Under the pieces are notes generated by a model that worked only from the letters and a program-made list of their open reading frames with translations, did no database searches and was not told where the DNA came from. A stretch of 64,000 bases of DNA from Rhyacichthys aspro (lineage: Eukaryota; Chordata; Actinopteri; Gobiiformes; Rhyacichthyidae). The translations under genes and the position numbers were made by a program. Every line of letters starts with the position of its first letter. Positions within the stretch are counted from its first letter, which is position 1. Location: positions 11,861,640 through 11,925,639 of the forward strand of contig CM072152.1 in the NCBI GenBank assembly GCA_036850595.1, read 5' to 3'. This document shows positions 19,270 to 32,400 of this stretch, piece after piece.

Positions 19270-22200
19270 CTTTCTCTCTCTCTCTCTATATCTTTCTGTG
19301 TGCTTGAGACGAAGGAACATGGTTTGGGAGTGGGAGGTAATTTGGTGTGTTAATGAGCTTGGAGACCCAAACTCCTGCTGTTTTGGAATGAGGGCCAGGT
19401 TCAGCATCTGCAGCCCGGTTATAGAGTGGGAGGATGAAAAGTTTCACTTATGGAAAGAATAAAATACAGTCAGAAGAAGAAGAACACAAGTTAAATGTTA
19501 TTTACCAAGAATTACGCTACTTTTATGTTGTCTTTTGCATAAGCAACATTTTAAATGCTTTGTTCCAACAGTTGTAAACAAGATGAAACATAACATGATT
19601 CCTAGGGATATATTTTGGTCAGAACAGCTGAGATTGCTTTAGTTAGTCACAGAGTGAAAGTTGTAGCTTTTATCTTCCATCATTCCCCTTTTCAGACCCA
19701 GTTTTCTAAAAGTTTGTATACACATTTTACCTACATTTAATACAAATAAAAGTGTTAAACATTGTGAGAACATGTGTTTCAGATATGACATCTTTGTGCA
19801 ACCCATGTTATATACTTCACAGTACTACAATGCTGATGGGAGTGAGACTTTGATGTTGCAGTGCGAATGACCCTGTGTATTCATTGGCTGTGTGTCTGTT
19901 TGGGGAGTGATTGATCATGTACAGTGTGTGAATAAAGTATGTTCACAAGGCTTCGAGGAGAGAAGAGGGATTGTTTGTGCGAGCGTGTGCACACGTTTAT
20001 CCAGCCCCCTGGTGAAACAGAATCCAAGGAATGCAGAAGAATACCATTTCTGGACTAGAGCTTGGTCTTATTACTAACAGGTGAGTCCTGCACTTTGCAC
20101 GTTTCAACATTACACACACTCGCTCATATTTTCCTCTCCGTCACAGTAACAGTTTTCCCAGCAATGTAAGCACATACATTCCTGCAAACAATACAATTAA
20201 ACTCATTCCTGAGTCAAAGGCCTGTTTTCTCTAGAGTGCTCCGGCGCTGCAACGCATCAACTGCAGAATGAGCCTGTCAAAAATTAAGCCACGTCTCTCG
20301 TCCCTGTCCATTAAAATATTTGTTTGCAAGTGAAGTGTGAAACAGATGGGGGTGCTTATGGACACGAGCCAGACTGAACACCTGTGAACAAGAGAGGTAA
20401 GAGGGGTGTCTGACTCTGCCAAGGTACGCCATGGGCAGCCAAGACCCATAGGCTACACCTGTCTAAGCCTGTCTGAGTACTCCTCATAATGAATCATAAT
20501 TACCAGTCTAATTGTGCTTCAGTGAAATAAAAGTGCATCCAATAAAACCAGAACCTGAGCGTCTGCTTCAAAGTGTTTCACGCAAGTAAATAAGTGTGGC
20601 CTAATTTTGTTGTATAATTTTACTTTTGTACATGCTGAATACATTAAAGCCCCTGCTACTTTTAGTAATCACAGACCGGTGTTTGTCATTTTGAATCAGA
20701 AATGACAGTAATGGTAGTTGTAGTAGCCTTAATCAGATTTTAAAACTCAGCCCACATCAAAGTGAAGAGCCCAGCTATTCTGACCACTTCATTACTTCCT
20801 AGAAGTTCCCTTTAAAGGAGCTGAAATGTTTCAGAGCAAAGGGGTCACAGCCACATCTGTTTTCCTGTTATTCCTTTATATTCTGGTATTAATTTCGTTG
20901 ATTTTACATCCCTCTTAAAATCTTCAAATCGTTAAAAATAATCCCAGATGTGGACTAAATACTAAATTGCCCTGTGGTTGTAAATACAGCCACCCCATTT
21001 TGTCTTGTTATATTTTCAGTTTGGTCCTGTAAATCTCAAGTGCGGTGCCGCTTTAGGGGATCACTTGAACCCTTCCAAACAGTCTCCCTCCCTTTTGGTT
21101 TTCTTTCTGTCCAGAAACGACTCAGCAGGACCCCTGCCTGAGAGCCCAGCCGCGCCTCAGCCCCGCTTGAGAGTTTTACAACGAAAGACAACAGCTTGGA
21201 AAGTGTTTTTCAGTGGAGTTTCACAGGGAATTTAACACTGGAAAGGGAAGAGGAGAAAGGGGAGGGGACGGTGTGGGCTGATGGACTGTGAGAGGAGATA
21301 GCGCACATAAGTCTGGTCTCCCCCATCCTTCCCTGCGGACGGGACGGATGGTTCTGCTCTTTCTGGATGATGTAACAACGCTATGACACACCGGGATTGG
21401 ATGGTCTCAACCTGCTTTAAAAGTACTGACGTTTTGGATTTAATTGAAGAGACGCATAGCTACTCTACACTACACTTTTCGGTGCGTCCAGGTTTCGGAG
21501 AGGGGCCGTTGCGCAGTTCCCAGCTGGCTCTTCCCCGGTTGTGAGCGGTGGTAAGCGTCCGGACAGTGACCGCTGGATTAGGCTGGAATAGTTGATCTAA
21601 GCTAGGTGTTTCAAGCTAGGTGTTTAACCGAATGCAGCTGCTAATCATCAAGCTAATCAAGTTTTTACGGGCGCTATCTAGTTTTGTCCTCGAAGAAGTC
21701 GGCTACACTTGTTACATGGCTACGTTTTTTTTTGTACTACGATTAAAAGTCGGTTATTCAAGTTACCTAAATGTTAAAATGTCCTCCAACTTTAAAATGT
21801 ATATTAAGGGTGTAGTTTTGATAGGCTACAGGGTCCAAATAGAGCTTTTATTCCAAGTGACTCAATAATTCAGCTAAAGTAAACAAGCAAGAAGGCTAAA
21901 CTGAGAAGGAAGCATAATATATTTGTCCAAAAATCTACAATAACTCATGAGCATGTTTTTGTAGGCTATTTCTTATCTTTAAGAAAAAAGAAACTTGCAC
22001 ATAGAAGCTGAAATTATTATTGTAGGCCTATTTTTTGTAGGTTGTTGACAACTAGGAGCATTATTTCCTGCCTTCTGCAACATAGATAGATAGATTCTCA
22101 CATACTTTGTTAAAACAGAGTTAAAACATGTAGTCAAATGTACAGCAAGCCCCTGCAGACAGTGCAATAAAAGCCAAGACACTTAATACAATAAATAATA

Positions 22201-22706
22201 AATATTTAGACATAATAAGACAAACTAAAGGTTAAATTGTTAAAGGTAATATAACCAAACATTAAACTAGGATGCACTCTAATCAGCCTTGTTTTTCATA
22301 TAAGACATGATGTGACCTGAGTAACAGCCTGTAAACACAATCAGAGATTTACAAATAATACTTGCTCCGAGGTATTTGGAAGTGTGTTAAAGAGACGACG
22401 TGGGCGAGCCCTGCCACTTTTTATAAGCAGCAGGAGAAAACGATTTTGTAGGTTGTAAATGACGTGACTGGTGAAGGTATTTTTAAAGAAAAAAAGAAAG
22501 AAACAGCGAAGGTTTTCAGGTGGTGTTGGTGCACACGTTTGTTGGAATATTCTGTCTTTGAACCCTGGGGTTTAGATTCAGTGGGACAAGTAAAAGAAGT
22601 GACTTATCAGACTATAACACTGATGTCTCACCTGTCAAGTCTATCTTCTCTTGTCTGGATGGAGCTTAACAAAGCGGTAACACACAGTGATTTTCTGCTC
22701 CTTTAG
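19270..22706 (+). other. micos10-nbl1 intergenic region with probable nbl1 5' exon
   Basis: No coding sequence is supported here. A relatively GC-rich stretch at about 21100-21550 looks like the nbl1 promoter and untranslated first exon, because a good splice donor (GGTG|GTAAGC) lies at 21550/21551. The coding exon of nbl1 starts after an acceptor at 22706. The remainder is AT-rich, with a CT-rich run at 19265-19290. Confidence 0.45.
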
Positions 22707-22714
22707 GTGCAGTC

Positions 22715-24840
22715 ATGTGGCAGAGCATTCCCATTTGCTGCGCACTGTTTGCACTGTATTCAGCAGCACCGCCTGCACACATCAACCGGCTGGCACTGTT
22801 CCCTGACAAAAGTGCCTGGTGCGAAGCCAAGGACATCACACAGATAGTCGGGCACACGGGATGTCAGCCTCGCTCTATTCAAAACAGGTCAGAATGAAGG
22901 CCCCCTCTGTCTTTTCTGTCTGACAGTGTCTCGGTGCTGGGCAGATAAGATCATGTCTGTGCTGAACTTTACCTTTGAGTAAAAGTACAAAAAGTGCTGC
23001 AATGGTAGTGTGACTGAGGTGGAGATGCAAACGTTAATCAGTACCGTAATGAGGAATGCTGGCTGTCACTATGTTTTATGATTATTCCTTGCAGGTAAAT
23101 CATGTTATAAATCTGTTTTTACAGTGTGTGCTGTGTATATGTAGTGCATAGTTTAACATATTTGCTCATAAAAACAGTAAAACGTGGCTGAGAATATATC
23201 AAACTTTTGAAATCCATATTTACTCTTACTCTTGTTTTTTTTTAAATTATTTATTAAAATGTTAAAAAAAAAATATCTTGGTGATCAGCAATTACAAAAT
23301 AACAATGCTCTTATCACTTTTTTAAATTATCAAATGAATAAATTTGAGCTGTTTTGTCTGTTCACCTCTTAGATATTTTCCCAGCAATTTGTGCTTATGG
23401 CGGCCACACAACTGAATCAAGTGTTTCCCGTGTGTGGACTCAAGGAAATAACAAAGTTCTCGGTCTCTGTTTGCAGAGCTTGCCTGGGCCAGTGTTTCAG
23501 TTACAGCGTCCCCAACACGTTCCCACAGTCGACCGAGTCTCTGGTGCACTGTGACTCCTGTATGCCTGCCCAGACCGAGTGGGAAGTGGTAAGAGTGATT
23601 GAACATTAGCTCATGTAGCAGGCACACACCAACACCGACTTGTTAATCTCACACAAAGCCACGAGTTTCCAGTTTGACAGATGTTAGGCATGCACTGAAC
23701 ACTGGCAATTCAGCTTCAAAAGTGCATTGAATTTCAACAGATCGCTATTGTACTGTTTCTATAGAGTTGGAATACTTTTGCAAAAGTTCAGTGAGCATTG
23801 TCCATGTACTAGAAGCAATTCAGTCAACAACAAAGGCTTTGTGGTGAGGTATATGTAGTTTGGAGTGGTGCCAGGTCGGCCGAGCGGGCAGGACCACAGG
23901 TGAGGTCACCTCATGTTTCACTCAAGAATACTCTCTCCTTTTCTCGCTCTGAATGTGCTGCGCTTGTTTTATAGATTTGGTCGTTATTTTTCACTCATTG
24001 CATGAAAAAAAAAACTGTTTAGAGGTTTTTTGTTTGACTTTTAAGTAACCATGCAGAGATTGTTTTTGTCTGTGGCTGTAATTGTTTTTGGAAGGCTTCA
24101 AGTACAATTCAGCTCGAAACATTACGAAGAAAGCTTGCACGAAAGATGATATGGCTCCATGCTGGTTTGGCACTCATGGCAAGTTTAATAAAATTGCTAA
24201 GCTATCATTTTCAGTGGATAATGCCAAGAAAGAGGGAATGTTGCAATGTGTTTTGTGTCTGTACAACTCAGAGGGCTACACTTTTTGTTGATTTTGTGCA
24301 GATTTTGATTAAATGTGAAGTCAATTGGCATTTGTAAACTTTCTGGAGTGAAGCTGGGCAGTAAATGTTTACACAGTACTCATTCTTTTTTATGTTTTTG
24401 GGAGTAACCTATTGTTTATTGCCCTTGACATAGATCTTGTATCGGACCCAGTATTTTACACACAATAAAAACAAAATAAAGCAACTGAAATTCATACGTC
24501 TATGTAATCTCGTCTTTAAACTCTTGCATGCTTCTTACTCTGGATGTATTTGTGTTCCCAGGTTACTCTGGACTGCCCAGGCAATGAAGAGTCTCCTCAT
24601 GTGGACAAGCTGGTGGAGAAGATCTTCCACTGTAGCTGCCAGTCCTGCAGTAAAGAAGGAGGCCAGGAGGGGGCAGTGATGCAGCTGTATTCATCAGACA
24701 ATGGCCTGGACTCACCGTCTTTGCCTGATACTCTCCTGGGAGTTTACTCTAGCCCTCTACCAGACGCAGATACACAGTCCAAGCATGGCCACATACACAC
24801 AGAGCACCACACACTGCCGCACACATCAGACGGAGGGTAG
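22715..24840 (+). CDS. nbl1: nbl1 (DAN), secreted cystine-knot BMP antagonist
   Basis: This is a secreted antagonist of BMP/GDF ligands, founder of the DAN family. Exons are 22715-22887, 23477-23588 and 24562-24840, which join in frame to 187 residues. A signal peptide (residues 1 to about 17) is followed by NRLALFPDKSAWCEAKDITQ and the C-terminal cystine-knot domain (about residues 29-123). This contains CLGQCFSYSVPNTFPQSTES, LVHCDSCMPAQ and HCSCQSC, all highly conserved in NBL1. The tail is acidic, Ser/Pro- and His-rich and less conserved. The start codon lies eight bases after a splice acceptor, which implies an untranslated first exon near 21.5 kb. The neighbour micos10 is the same as in human. 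Confidence 0.96.
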
Positions 24841-25089
24841 GGTGCATTAGTGTGCTTTCGGCCCCTTCGATTTTCTCCACAATGGATCATGCACCTTCTA
24901 AAAGCGACTTCACTTTGTCACGTTTATCTAAAAGTACTCACCCACAGTCAAGCTCCTAGAATGCACTCATGTATAAAGTGGTACAAAGAATGCACCTCTG
25001 TTCTTTACTGATTAATACAAGCATGTGTATTTTTGCATCCAGATATAAAATATGCTGTTGTCTTATTTCTTTTGATTTGCTTTATATGC

Positions 25090-25095
25090 AATAAA
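25090..25095 (+). other. candidate poly(A) signal of nbl1
   Basis: AATAAA lies 250 bases after the nbl1 stop and is followed by T-rich sequence. Confidence 0.5.
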
Positions 25096-25917
25096 TTCTA
25101 TTATTGTTTTAACCCTGTGTTTTTGTTGCAGGGTCTTCTATTTTATTAGTTTGGGCCTGGATACTTGGTGATACATGGCCCGTTGAAGAGAAGAGAAGTA
25201 GCCATATTTGTGTATTCTGCAAAATTTAGGTGAATGTGGAAAATTGAGAAATCAACATATTTTTTATAATTAACTGAGAAAAATTATAAAGAAAAGCTGC
25301 ACTGCTTTAAATCAAAGAAGATATATTTATACAGTTTGATACACAAATAGCTAAATACAGATGCTGTTGAAACTACAGTGAATAGATTAATGTGCTGCTC
25401 ATTGGCCTGAAATGTTGCTTGGTCATTTCCATAGCAATGTGCTGGAGGCTGTTTGATAAATCAGTCATTAGGGGCTTTGTGCTGGAGGCAGACACTAACA
25501 ACAAAGTTGTTAATTCTCCTCCAGAGGGACCATGTGCTTTTTATGGGCTGCTGGATAGTAATATAAACATTTAACAGAAAAATAATATTGACCAAGGGCA
25601 TTTGTGCAGGGACCAGAGGAGTTCAAACCCACGCCACAAGATGTCAGCAAATATCACAGGATTTCTACTAAAACAGGTTTTCAAAACTACACAAAAGTGA
25701 CAGCAACAAACAGACTCTCTGACAGTCTTCTGTGTCTACTCCTTCAGCTAGAATCCATTGTCCACTCCTGTCCAGCTTTATCCCATATCCTCACATCTTC
25801 TTGTCTGGTTCTGTAATTAAATTTGAACAGTCGAAAGGTTGAGCGCCTGTCCGTACTCCAAAACAAATCGATCATTCCTTATCTCAGCGCCGCACAGCTG
25901 TTCTGGTTAGTCAGAGC

Positions 25918-25948
<31 letters not shown>

Positions 25949-27249
25949 GGAAAAACCCATATAATGACTTGTCAGATTTTATTGTTCAACACAACTTTAT
26001 CAAACTCCTAATGGTTTATTGTGTTTGCAAACGTGTGCATTGTCATTAACATTTGCAGATTTATTTAGACTTTAATTGTACCATAGCCTCATTATCCTAT
26101 GTGCATTGGTGGAGGCCTATAGTTAAAATGAATAATGTTTGTCTGAGCTTTGCCACGGTCACGTGATTGATCTGGATACATAAAAGGAAATACATTATTT
26201 GTTCTTTAAAATGTGCTGGTATCAATCCAGAACAATGCACACATTGCTACAACAAAACTTAAGAGGGTTTACAACGCAATTCAAATCATTTGAATTAGTT
26301 TACTCCACATCTCTTCTTGTTATTTCATTGCAATACTATTTAGCAAATTCTGCCTTTTATATCGACATTAAGCTGCTGTGTTTTGAGTAGAGCTCATGTT
26401 TTTTTCCGGTTAGTTAGCCCCCCCCCCGTGACGCGCGGATCGAGCACAAGTGCGCGCGTCGCAGCGGAGTGCACGAACGTTGCGCGCTCCCGAAGACGCA
26501 CCGAGGCATCTCGCCGTCAGCATCACTGGAGCAGCACAGGGTCCCACTCTCAGGTGCTTTCCCTGTCGTTGTTCCGCGAAGCGTTTCGTTCAAACTTTTA
26601 TTTTGAAGACTTGAAGCCAATCCGTACAAGGACAAACGGGATTTAAGTGAGGTATGGTAAAATAATACTTACGTGTGTTGTTTACATGAGCTTTCTGCTG
26701 TGTTGAAGTCTAGATTCATATGTGTAGCCCAGTTGATGTTGGTGACACGTTTTTTTTGGTGGAAGAAAATAGCAAAGTTTAAACGATGCACAAACTGTTT
26801 GCAGCTACTGCTTTATGCATCTGGTGTTGCTCAGGTTAAAAGGTTTCCGATTGATTTTGCAGAAAATGAAAATTGGCACACAGACTAGGCTTCAGTGACA
26901 AAGCCCTAATCGATGTGATCGACCGAGGGTGTGATGGAAAGACACTGAATGTGTGTAAAGTCAGGACAGAGCTACATTACCATAAACTAATGAATTATTG
27001 GTTGCCTGTACACGAAGACATGCTTTACTATCTTTATTTAAAGGCTGTGAAAACAATCATGCAAGAGTTATTTCCAGCTTAACAGACCGAGTTGTGTGAA
27101 AAAACATCAAGTCAGTTCTGTGCATAACCCTAATAAAATGCGAACTTTATGAATGCAATGTATAATTAGTGCCACTGATCAGGCAAATGTTTGAATGTTT
27201 CAAATGCACTACAACTGCAGTCATTCTCCTATCTGCCTGTTCTTCTCAG
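25096..27249 (+). other. nbl1-tmem88b intergenic region and tmem88b promoter
   Basis: AT-rich DNA with a CA microsatellite is followed by a CpG-rich segment at 26410-26600 that stands out from its surroundings. That segment probably holds the tmem88b promoter and an untranslated exon, with candidate donors at 26647 and 26652. No coding exon is supported. HTR6, which follows NBL1 in human, is not seen here. Confidence 0.45.
25918..25945. repeat. (CA)14 microsatellite
   Basis: A perfect dinucleotide run in intergenic DNA, and a likely polymorphic marker. Confidence 0.95.
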
Positions 27250-27250
27250 G

Positions 27251-29433
27251 ATGTGTGGTGTGGACGTGGACCTCGACGACAGTGGCTCAGGGGAGGAGGA
27301 GAAGGAGGAGGAGATCTGGATTGGGGAAGGGGTGAAGATGCTGCCTCCTCCAGTGGCCCACAGTGGGGGCAGTGCATGGGGCAGTCGCAGAGGCAGGTGT
27401 GGATGTCTGGCCTGGGGAGTGGTCATCGTGCTGTGGAACCTGTGCATCGTTGTAGTCAGTGCTTTGCTCTTGGCCCTGGTCTTTGCTGTGGTGCTGCTGC
27501 CGGCCATGCTGCTGCTGTACGCCGGCTTCCTCTGTCATTCAAGAGTGAGTATGTGCTACAGGGTCAACAACACCTTCCTGCTAATTCATGCCAGTCTATT
27601 ATCTGAGCTGGCAGCAGATTAAAACAGTGTGGGCTACATCAGAGGTGATTCTTGCTCTGGATGAATAGTCTGGGATAATGACCTGAGATCGGCTCTCATT
27701 GTTTGTTCACAGTGAATCTTTCAGGAGAGAGTAAATGACGAGGGAAACTACATATCATCACATTGTTTGGGCAGTCTTTGCATTGCATTTAAAAATTTAT
27801 ATGAATAAAAAAAACACACTGTGAGGTTCAAAGACAATGCAGTATTGGAAAAGGCTGGTTTCACAATTTGTAGATAGGACCTATACAGTCAGCACTGTAT
27901 TGCTGGAGACAGATGTGATCCTCTGATTTCCCACACAGGCATAGATGTTGTTCCTGTTCAGCTTTACGTTATAGGACTTCAGGCATGAATGCCCGTTCCA
28001 TTTGTGACAAATGGGTGCATTATCTCTCATTAAGAGAGACAGGCTGAGTCTTTGTGTGAGAAAGGCAATTAAAGCCTTCAGAAAATCTTCTCCAACCTTC
28101 AGTTATTAAATCTAAACAATGCAACTAGCTAACTTTTCTAGGATTAGTTGAGATAATTCCCATCAGTGAAAAGTCCATAAAGGTAAATTCCAAAGTACAC
28201 AGTGCATTGGTACTGATGTTTTGAAACCAGTTGTAGTCTTTGAGACTGCTCTTGTGAAAAAAAGGTGTTGAGTGTGACATTCAATAGAGTGAGTATGTGT
28301 AGCTTTGACAGTACATCCCTCTTATTGATTTACTAGAACCTTTGTTATCTTGTCAAAAATGTTAAGGTTCGTGAGCATAGGTGATTCTTGGTAAATGAAC
28401 ATGTGAACCTTACATGCGTCGAGACTGCAGCGATTAGGGCTGAGCAAATGTCAGCCCAGAACAAACAATTACAGATAATGTCAGTCAGAGAGTGCTTCCA
28501 ATTGCAGTGACAGAATAAATGCGGGGAGTGGGACCCACTGAGAAGAAAAGTCTGTCTGATTGGGTGCCAGCACCAGCTGTGCATAGGCACACAGACAATA
28601 TGATAAGGAGAGAACATGTACTCGGAGAACGCACAGTGTGCACTTGACAGAGGTGTGTCGTTCTGTGCGCTTGGGCTCCTGTGCGTCTGTGCTAAGTGCT
28701 AAATACTGTTGCTAGGGTATTTCTGTAAGAGGCAAAGTTTCGTGACAATGCCTACAATAGGCTTCAGATGGAGCCTCATCATTGGAGTGTCTTTGAGTGT
28801 CTTACTGGGTCTGACAAAGGGAAAAAGATCATTTGGTTGCACTTTTTATAACAGAGTAAGCCAGCTCTTAGAGGAGATTGAAGTGTACTTCAGCAGCTGT
28901 GACACTAAGCGGCTCACCTCAGACTGATGCCACCTCCTGATCATTTTTTTAATATATATCTTACAATTTTTTCGTTTTCTTCTCGCTTGCTGTCACAGGT
29001 GATTGACAGCTCAGCGGGCTAACCACACCGCCAAGCCCATTCTTATCTGAAGTGGGGATATGCACTGTCACACACCACTACACACTTGGTCCCACTTGTA
29101 CAGGCCCAGCATATGTAAACATGATATGCAAACACTTCCCAAACTATATCTAGAAAAACACATCTCTGCTGCCAAAGTGTCTATTCACTCTTGGTGTCCT
29201 CGTAGGTCCTTGACGCCCGCTCTGCCATCTGCCACTACCTTGACGACAACAGCTGCTCAGCCCTCATCATTTTGGGTTTCGTGATGATGTCGCCTCTTGT
29301 GGTCGTAGCAGCCGCGGTGTTTTGCGGGCTGCTCCGAAAGTTTCGACTGCTGCTTTTCATTCAGCCGATCTCACGAGCGTGGTACAGTGGGAGGCTGCTG
29401 GACTGGGCCTCCAGCGTCCACGCCTGGGTCTGA
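27251..29433 (+). CDS. tmem88b: tmem88b-like transmembrane protein 88
   Basis: This is a two-pass membrane protein of the TMEM88 family. TMEM88 binds the Dishevelled PDZ domain through its C-terminus and damps Wnt signalling. Exons are 27251-27544 and 29206-29433 (173 residues, in frame, GT/AG). An acidic N-terminus (MCGVDVDLDDSGSGEEEKEE) is followed by TM1 (about residues 58-90), a short loop beginning LDARSAICHYLDDNSCSALI, TM2 (GFVMMSPLVVVAAAVFCGLL) and a basic tail ending SVHAWV. The terminal x-W-V resembles the Val-Trp-Val PDZ ligand of TMEM88. The b assignment rests on synteny: human TMEM88B is on 1p36.33 near ATAD3 and SSU72, as here. The ATG lies just after an acceptor, so an untranslated exon is expected near 26.5 kb. 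Confidence 0.85.
27545..29205 (+). other. tmem88b intron
   Basis: A 1.7 kb intron between the two coding exons, flanked by AGA|GTGAGT and TAG|GTC. I saw no embedded gene or repeat. Confidence 0.8.
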
Positions 29434-32400
29434 GAGGAAAGGACGGGACAGGACAGATGCACCAAAACAGAAACATAGGAGGCGCCTGTTCAACTGGGGC
29501 ACGTTCAGAATGAAGGGTATAGAAGGTGGACAAAATAACAGAGCACAAAATGATCATATTTATGCACATTTGAAAAGAGAGACCTGTTATTTTGTCTACT
29601 TCTTACTGTGTTACTGTGTGATTTATTATAACTGTAGCTTCTTGAATCTTGACCTGACAACATTCTGTATATAATTGTGATATAGAAAGTATGAAAATCA
29701 CAGTCTTTATAGATTTTAAAGGGATTATATGTGTTCAATACAGAAATTCATTTATCAACACTAGATGACAATGATTTGATGTATATGCCCAAATAAGTGG
29801 GCCGTAAAACCCTAATTTGGTGCATATGCATTAGTGATTGAATGATATTATTATTATTAAATGTCATCTGTTTTGTATTTAACTCTTCAGACCCCTGGAT
29901 GGTGAAGTCCAAACCCCAAGAAATTGAATAAGAAATACTATAAATGTATTGATTTGACGTTAATTTCGTGCGTAAGATAGATTCAACTGACTGTGATATT
30001 GTGCAAGTTTATCTGTTGTCGCCTCATTAGACGCCACATCCTCTGGAGGGTCATGAGAAATGATCACTTGGTTAATTTCAAGGAGGAATTGGATTACAAC
30101 AAGAGCATTAAACTATAATTTGAATCATCAGACCGTTCATCATTTAGCATCATTTTCCTGTAGTAAAAAACATCAGATTTGATATACGATATAATACTGT
30201 ACATTGTTTGTGTTCTTGATGAAGAGTAGTTAAGTTAATGCTGAAGTCAAATGGTTACAGGGTTTAATGCCACTAGATTGCAAAGATACTGTATGTTGAA
30301 GAGGTGTCTTTTTAGTGTTGTCCTGAAAACACGTGGTCCTGTTATTCTCTGCCCTGAATTTGTAGGACAGTTTATTCTCAGAGCAGCTTTTTTGTGAAGT
30401 GACTTGTTTACCAAGATGTGAAAATTAGCGGCCAGTAAATGATCACTTATCTCTGTGACTTCAACACACAAAGCAGAACATTTTTGCCTACGCAAATCAA
30501 CAAACAATACAGGAAAAATACAGAAAAAACAGCTTTTTTCATTGACCTCTACAATTGCCTCTTGTCAGTAACAGTTACACTGCTCAAAATAATCTAATTA
30601 AAAACATTTACTCTGGATGTGTTTGCAATGAGGTTTTGTTTTGCCCACACTACCCCAATTGTTCTCTTTTAGGAAGCCCAAATAGATGGTTGGTAGGTCT
30701 GCCCTGTGCACTGGGAAACACATGGACCAGGATATGATAAATTATACTACAAATTGACTGAAACCCCAGTTTGTCAGTTTCGTGAGGAAGAATACTAAAT
30801 CTCTGAAGCAACTGTCACAAACAAACACTCCAGTGTCTTCATTTGGTCTGTGGAGAGCGACAGTAATGCCAGCCTTACTGGTAGATCATGGGAAATGTTT
30901 AAAGTGAGTTTACTGAACTTAATGTTGTCTCACAAATAGATTTGATTTGTAGGTAGTGGATTAATACAGACTACAGACTCATCTGAGAAAAATACTAAGG
31001 TCCAGACCTTATGGATCTCTGTGGCTCATACTGTCATGATCTTCAGTCAGTGGAGCTGAAAACCACCTGTCTTTATGCTCCTACTTTGAAAAAGGTCACT
31101 GCCTGATTGCTCCATTAATTTGAGGTGAACATGTACTTTGAACACTAACAGTGACTAATCTCCACAGGGCTCTTCTTCACTCGTGAATATCTAATCGGAT
31201 TGATTTACTTGAAAAAGGAAATTGTCTCCTAAAAGCAGGGCACTCAATACCAGGCGTGGTCTGCTGTGAAGTGGTTGACACTTGAGATTTATGCACTGTA
31301 GTGTGAGATTGTGAAAGGCTAATACTGTATGACATAGGTTCAATCACTGGAGTACTCATGCCCTTTAAAACTGTAATATCGTCTCCCTTCAGAACTGATG
31401 CCAAATAAAGAAACTTCAAACAGTGATGAGCGAGCACTTGACAAATCATTTTAGTAATATTTAGATCTGTGGCCTCTATGAAGCATCCACTTGTCGACAG
31501 AAGTCCCTATGTGCCACTCCTAAGCATCAGTCAGGTTAAGTGTAAACACAAATCAAGCCAAAACCCAAAAGTGAAGTTGGAATCTTTCTGATTCACAAAT
31601 CCATTACTGTAAAAGTCCTATCAGTCCGATGGCATATATATATTCACTATACAGTGAAGCACACTGTAATGGTGTTTGTGTGCCCAAGTGCAACACTGAC
31701 GATTATGATTGGTTAAATTTTCATTGTAATCACAAGTGTACTTAAGTGCATATAAATGCAACAAAACCACATCCAACGACGCAGTTCTACACTTGTTCTG
31801 TAAACATTAAGTGGATGTGTGTTGTCTGCCCAGTCCCTTTAATACTCACAGGACTCTTATTATTACCTTTAGTTACTTTGAGGTACCTTTTACAGAGACC
31901 CAGATCAATTTGTCTCCATGACAACTTTACTTCCACTGGTACTTTTCATAGCAACATGATAAAGTACACTTGTTCTTTCTAATCTCACGAAGGATGATGC
32001 AAAGAAAAAACACAATCTATGCACAGACATAACAAAACCTGCAATATTGTGTGGTTAGGTAAAGAGAGAGGTAGCTGATGTGATCAATATCACACCATTA
32101 CACTGACTTTGAGGCTGATTATAGCCCTAGAGAAACCCTCAATGTTAACATCATGGAAGTCAATCTGTGGTCAAGTAAGTCATGTAACCTTCTGTCCATG
32201 AGAGAAATACACTAACACAATGCGATCAGAAGTTAAAACAACAGTGCAGTAAATCACATTGAGACATCTGCTAATATCTGTGGCAGGCAGACATCACCAT
32301 AAATCAAATCTGATGTCTACAGCAGGAAAAATATGACTACAAATAAAAACAGCCCTGCATTTCCAGCACATTTCATTTGCATGCTAAAGAACAGAGGCAG

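Noticed and set aside
27169..27606. Overlapping 145-codon frame covering tmem88b exon 1
   Set aside because: It is the wrong frame. The neighbouring frame gives the acidic N-terminus and TM1 and splices in frame to the exon at 29206.
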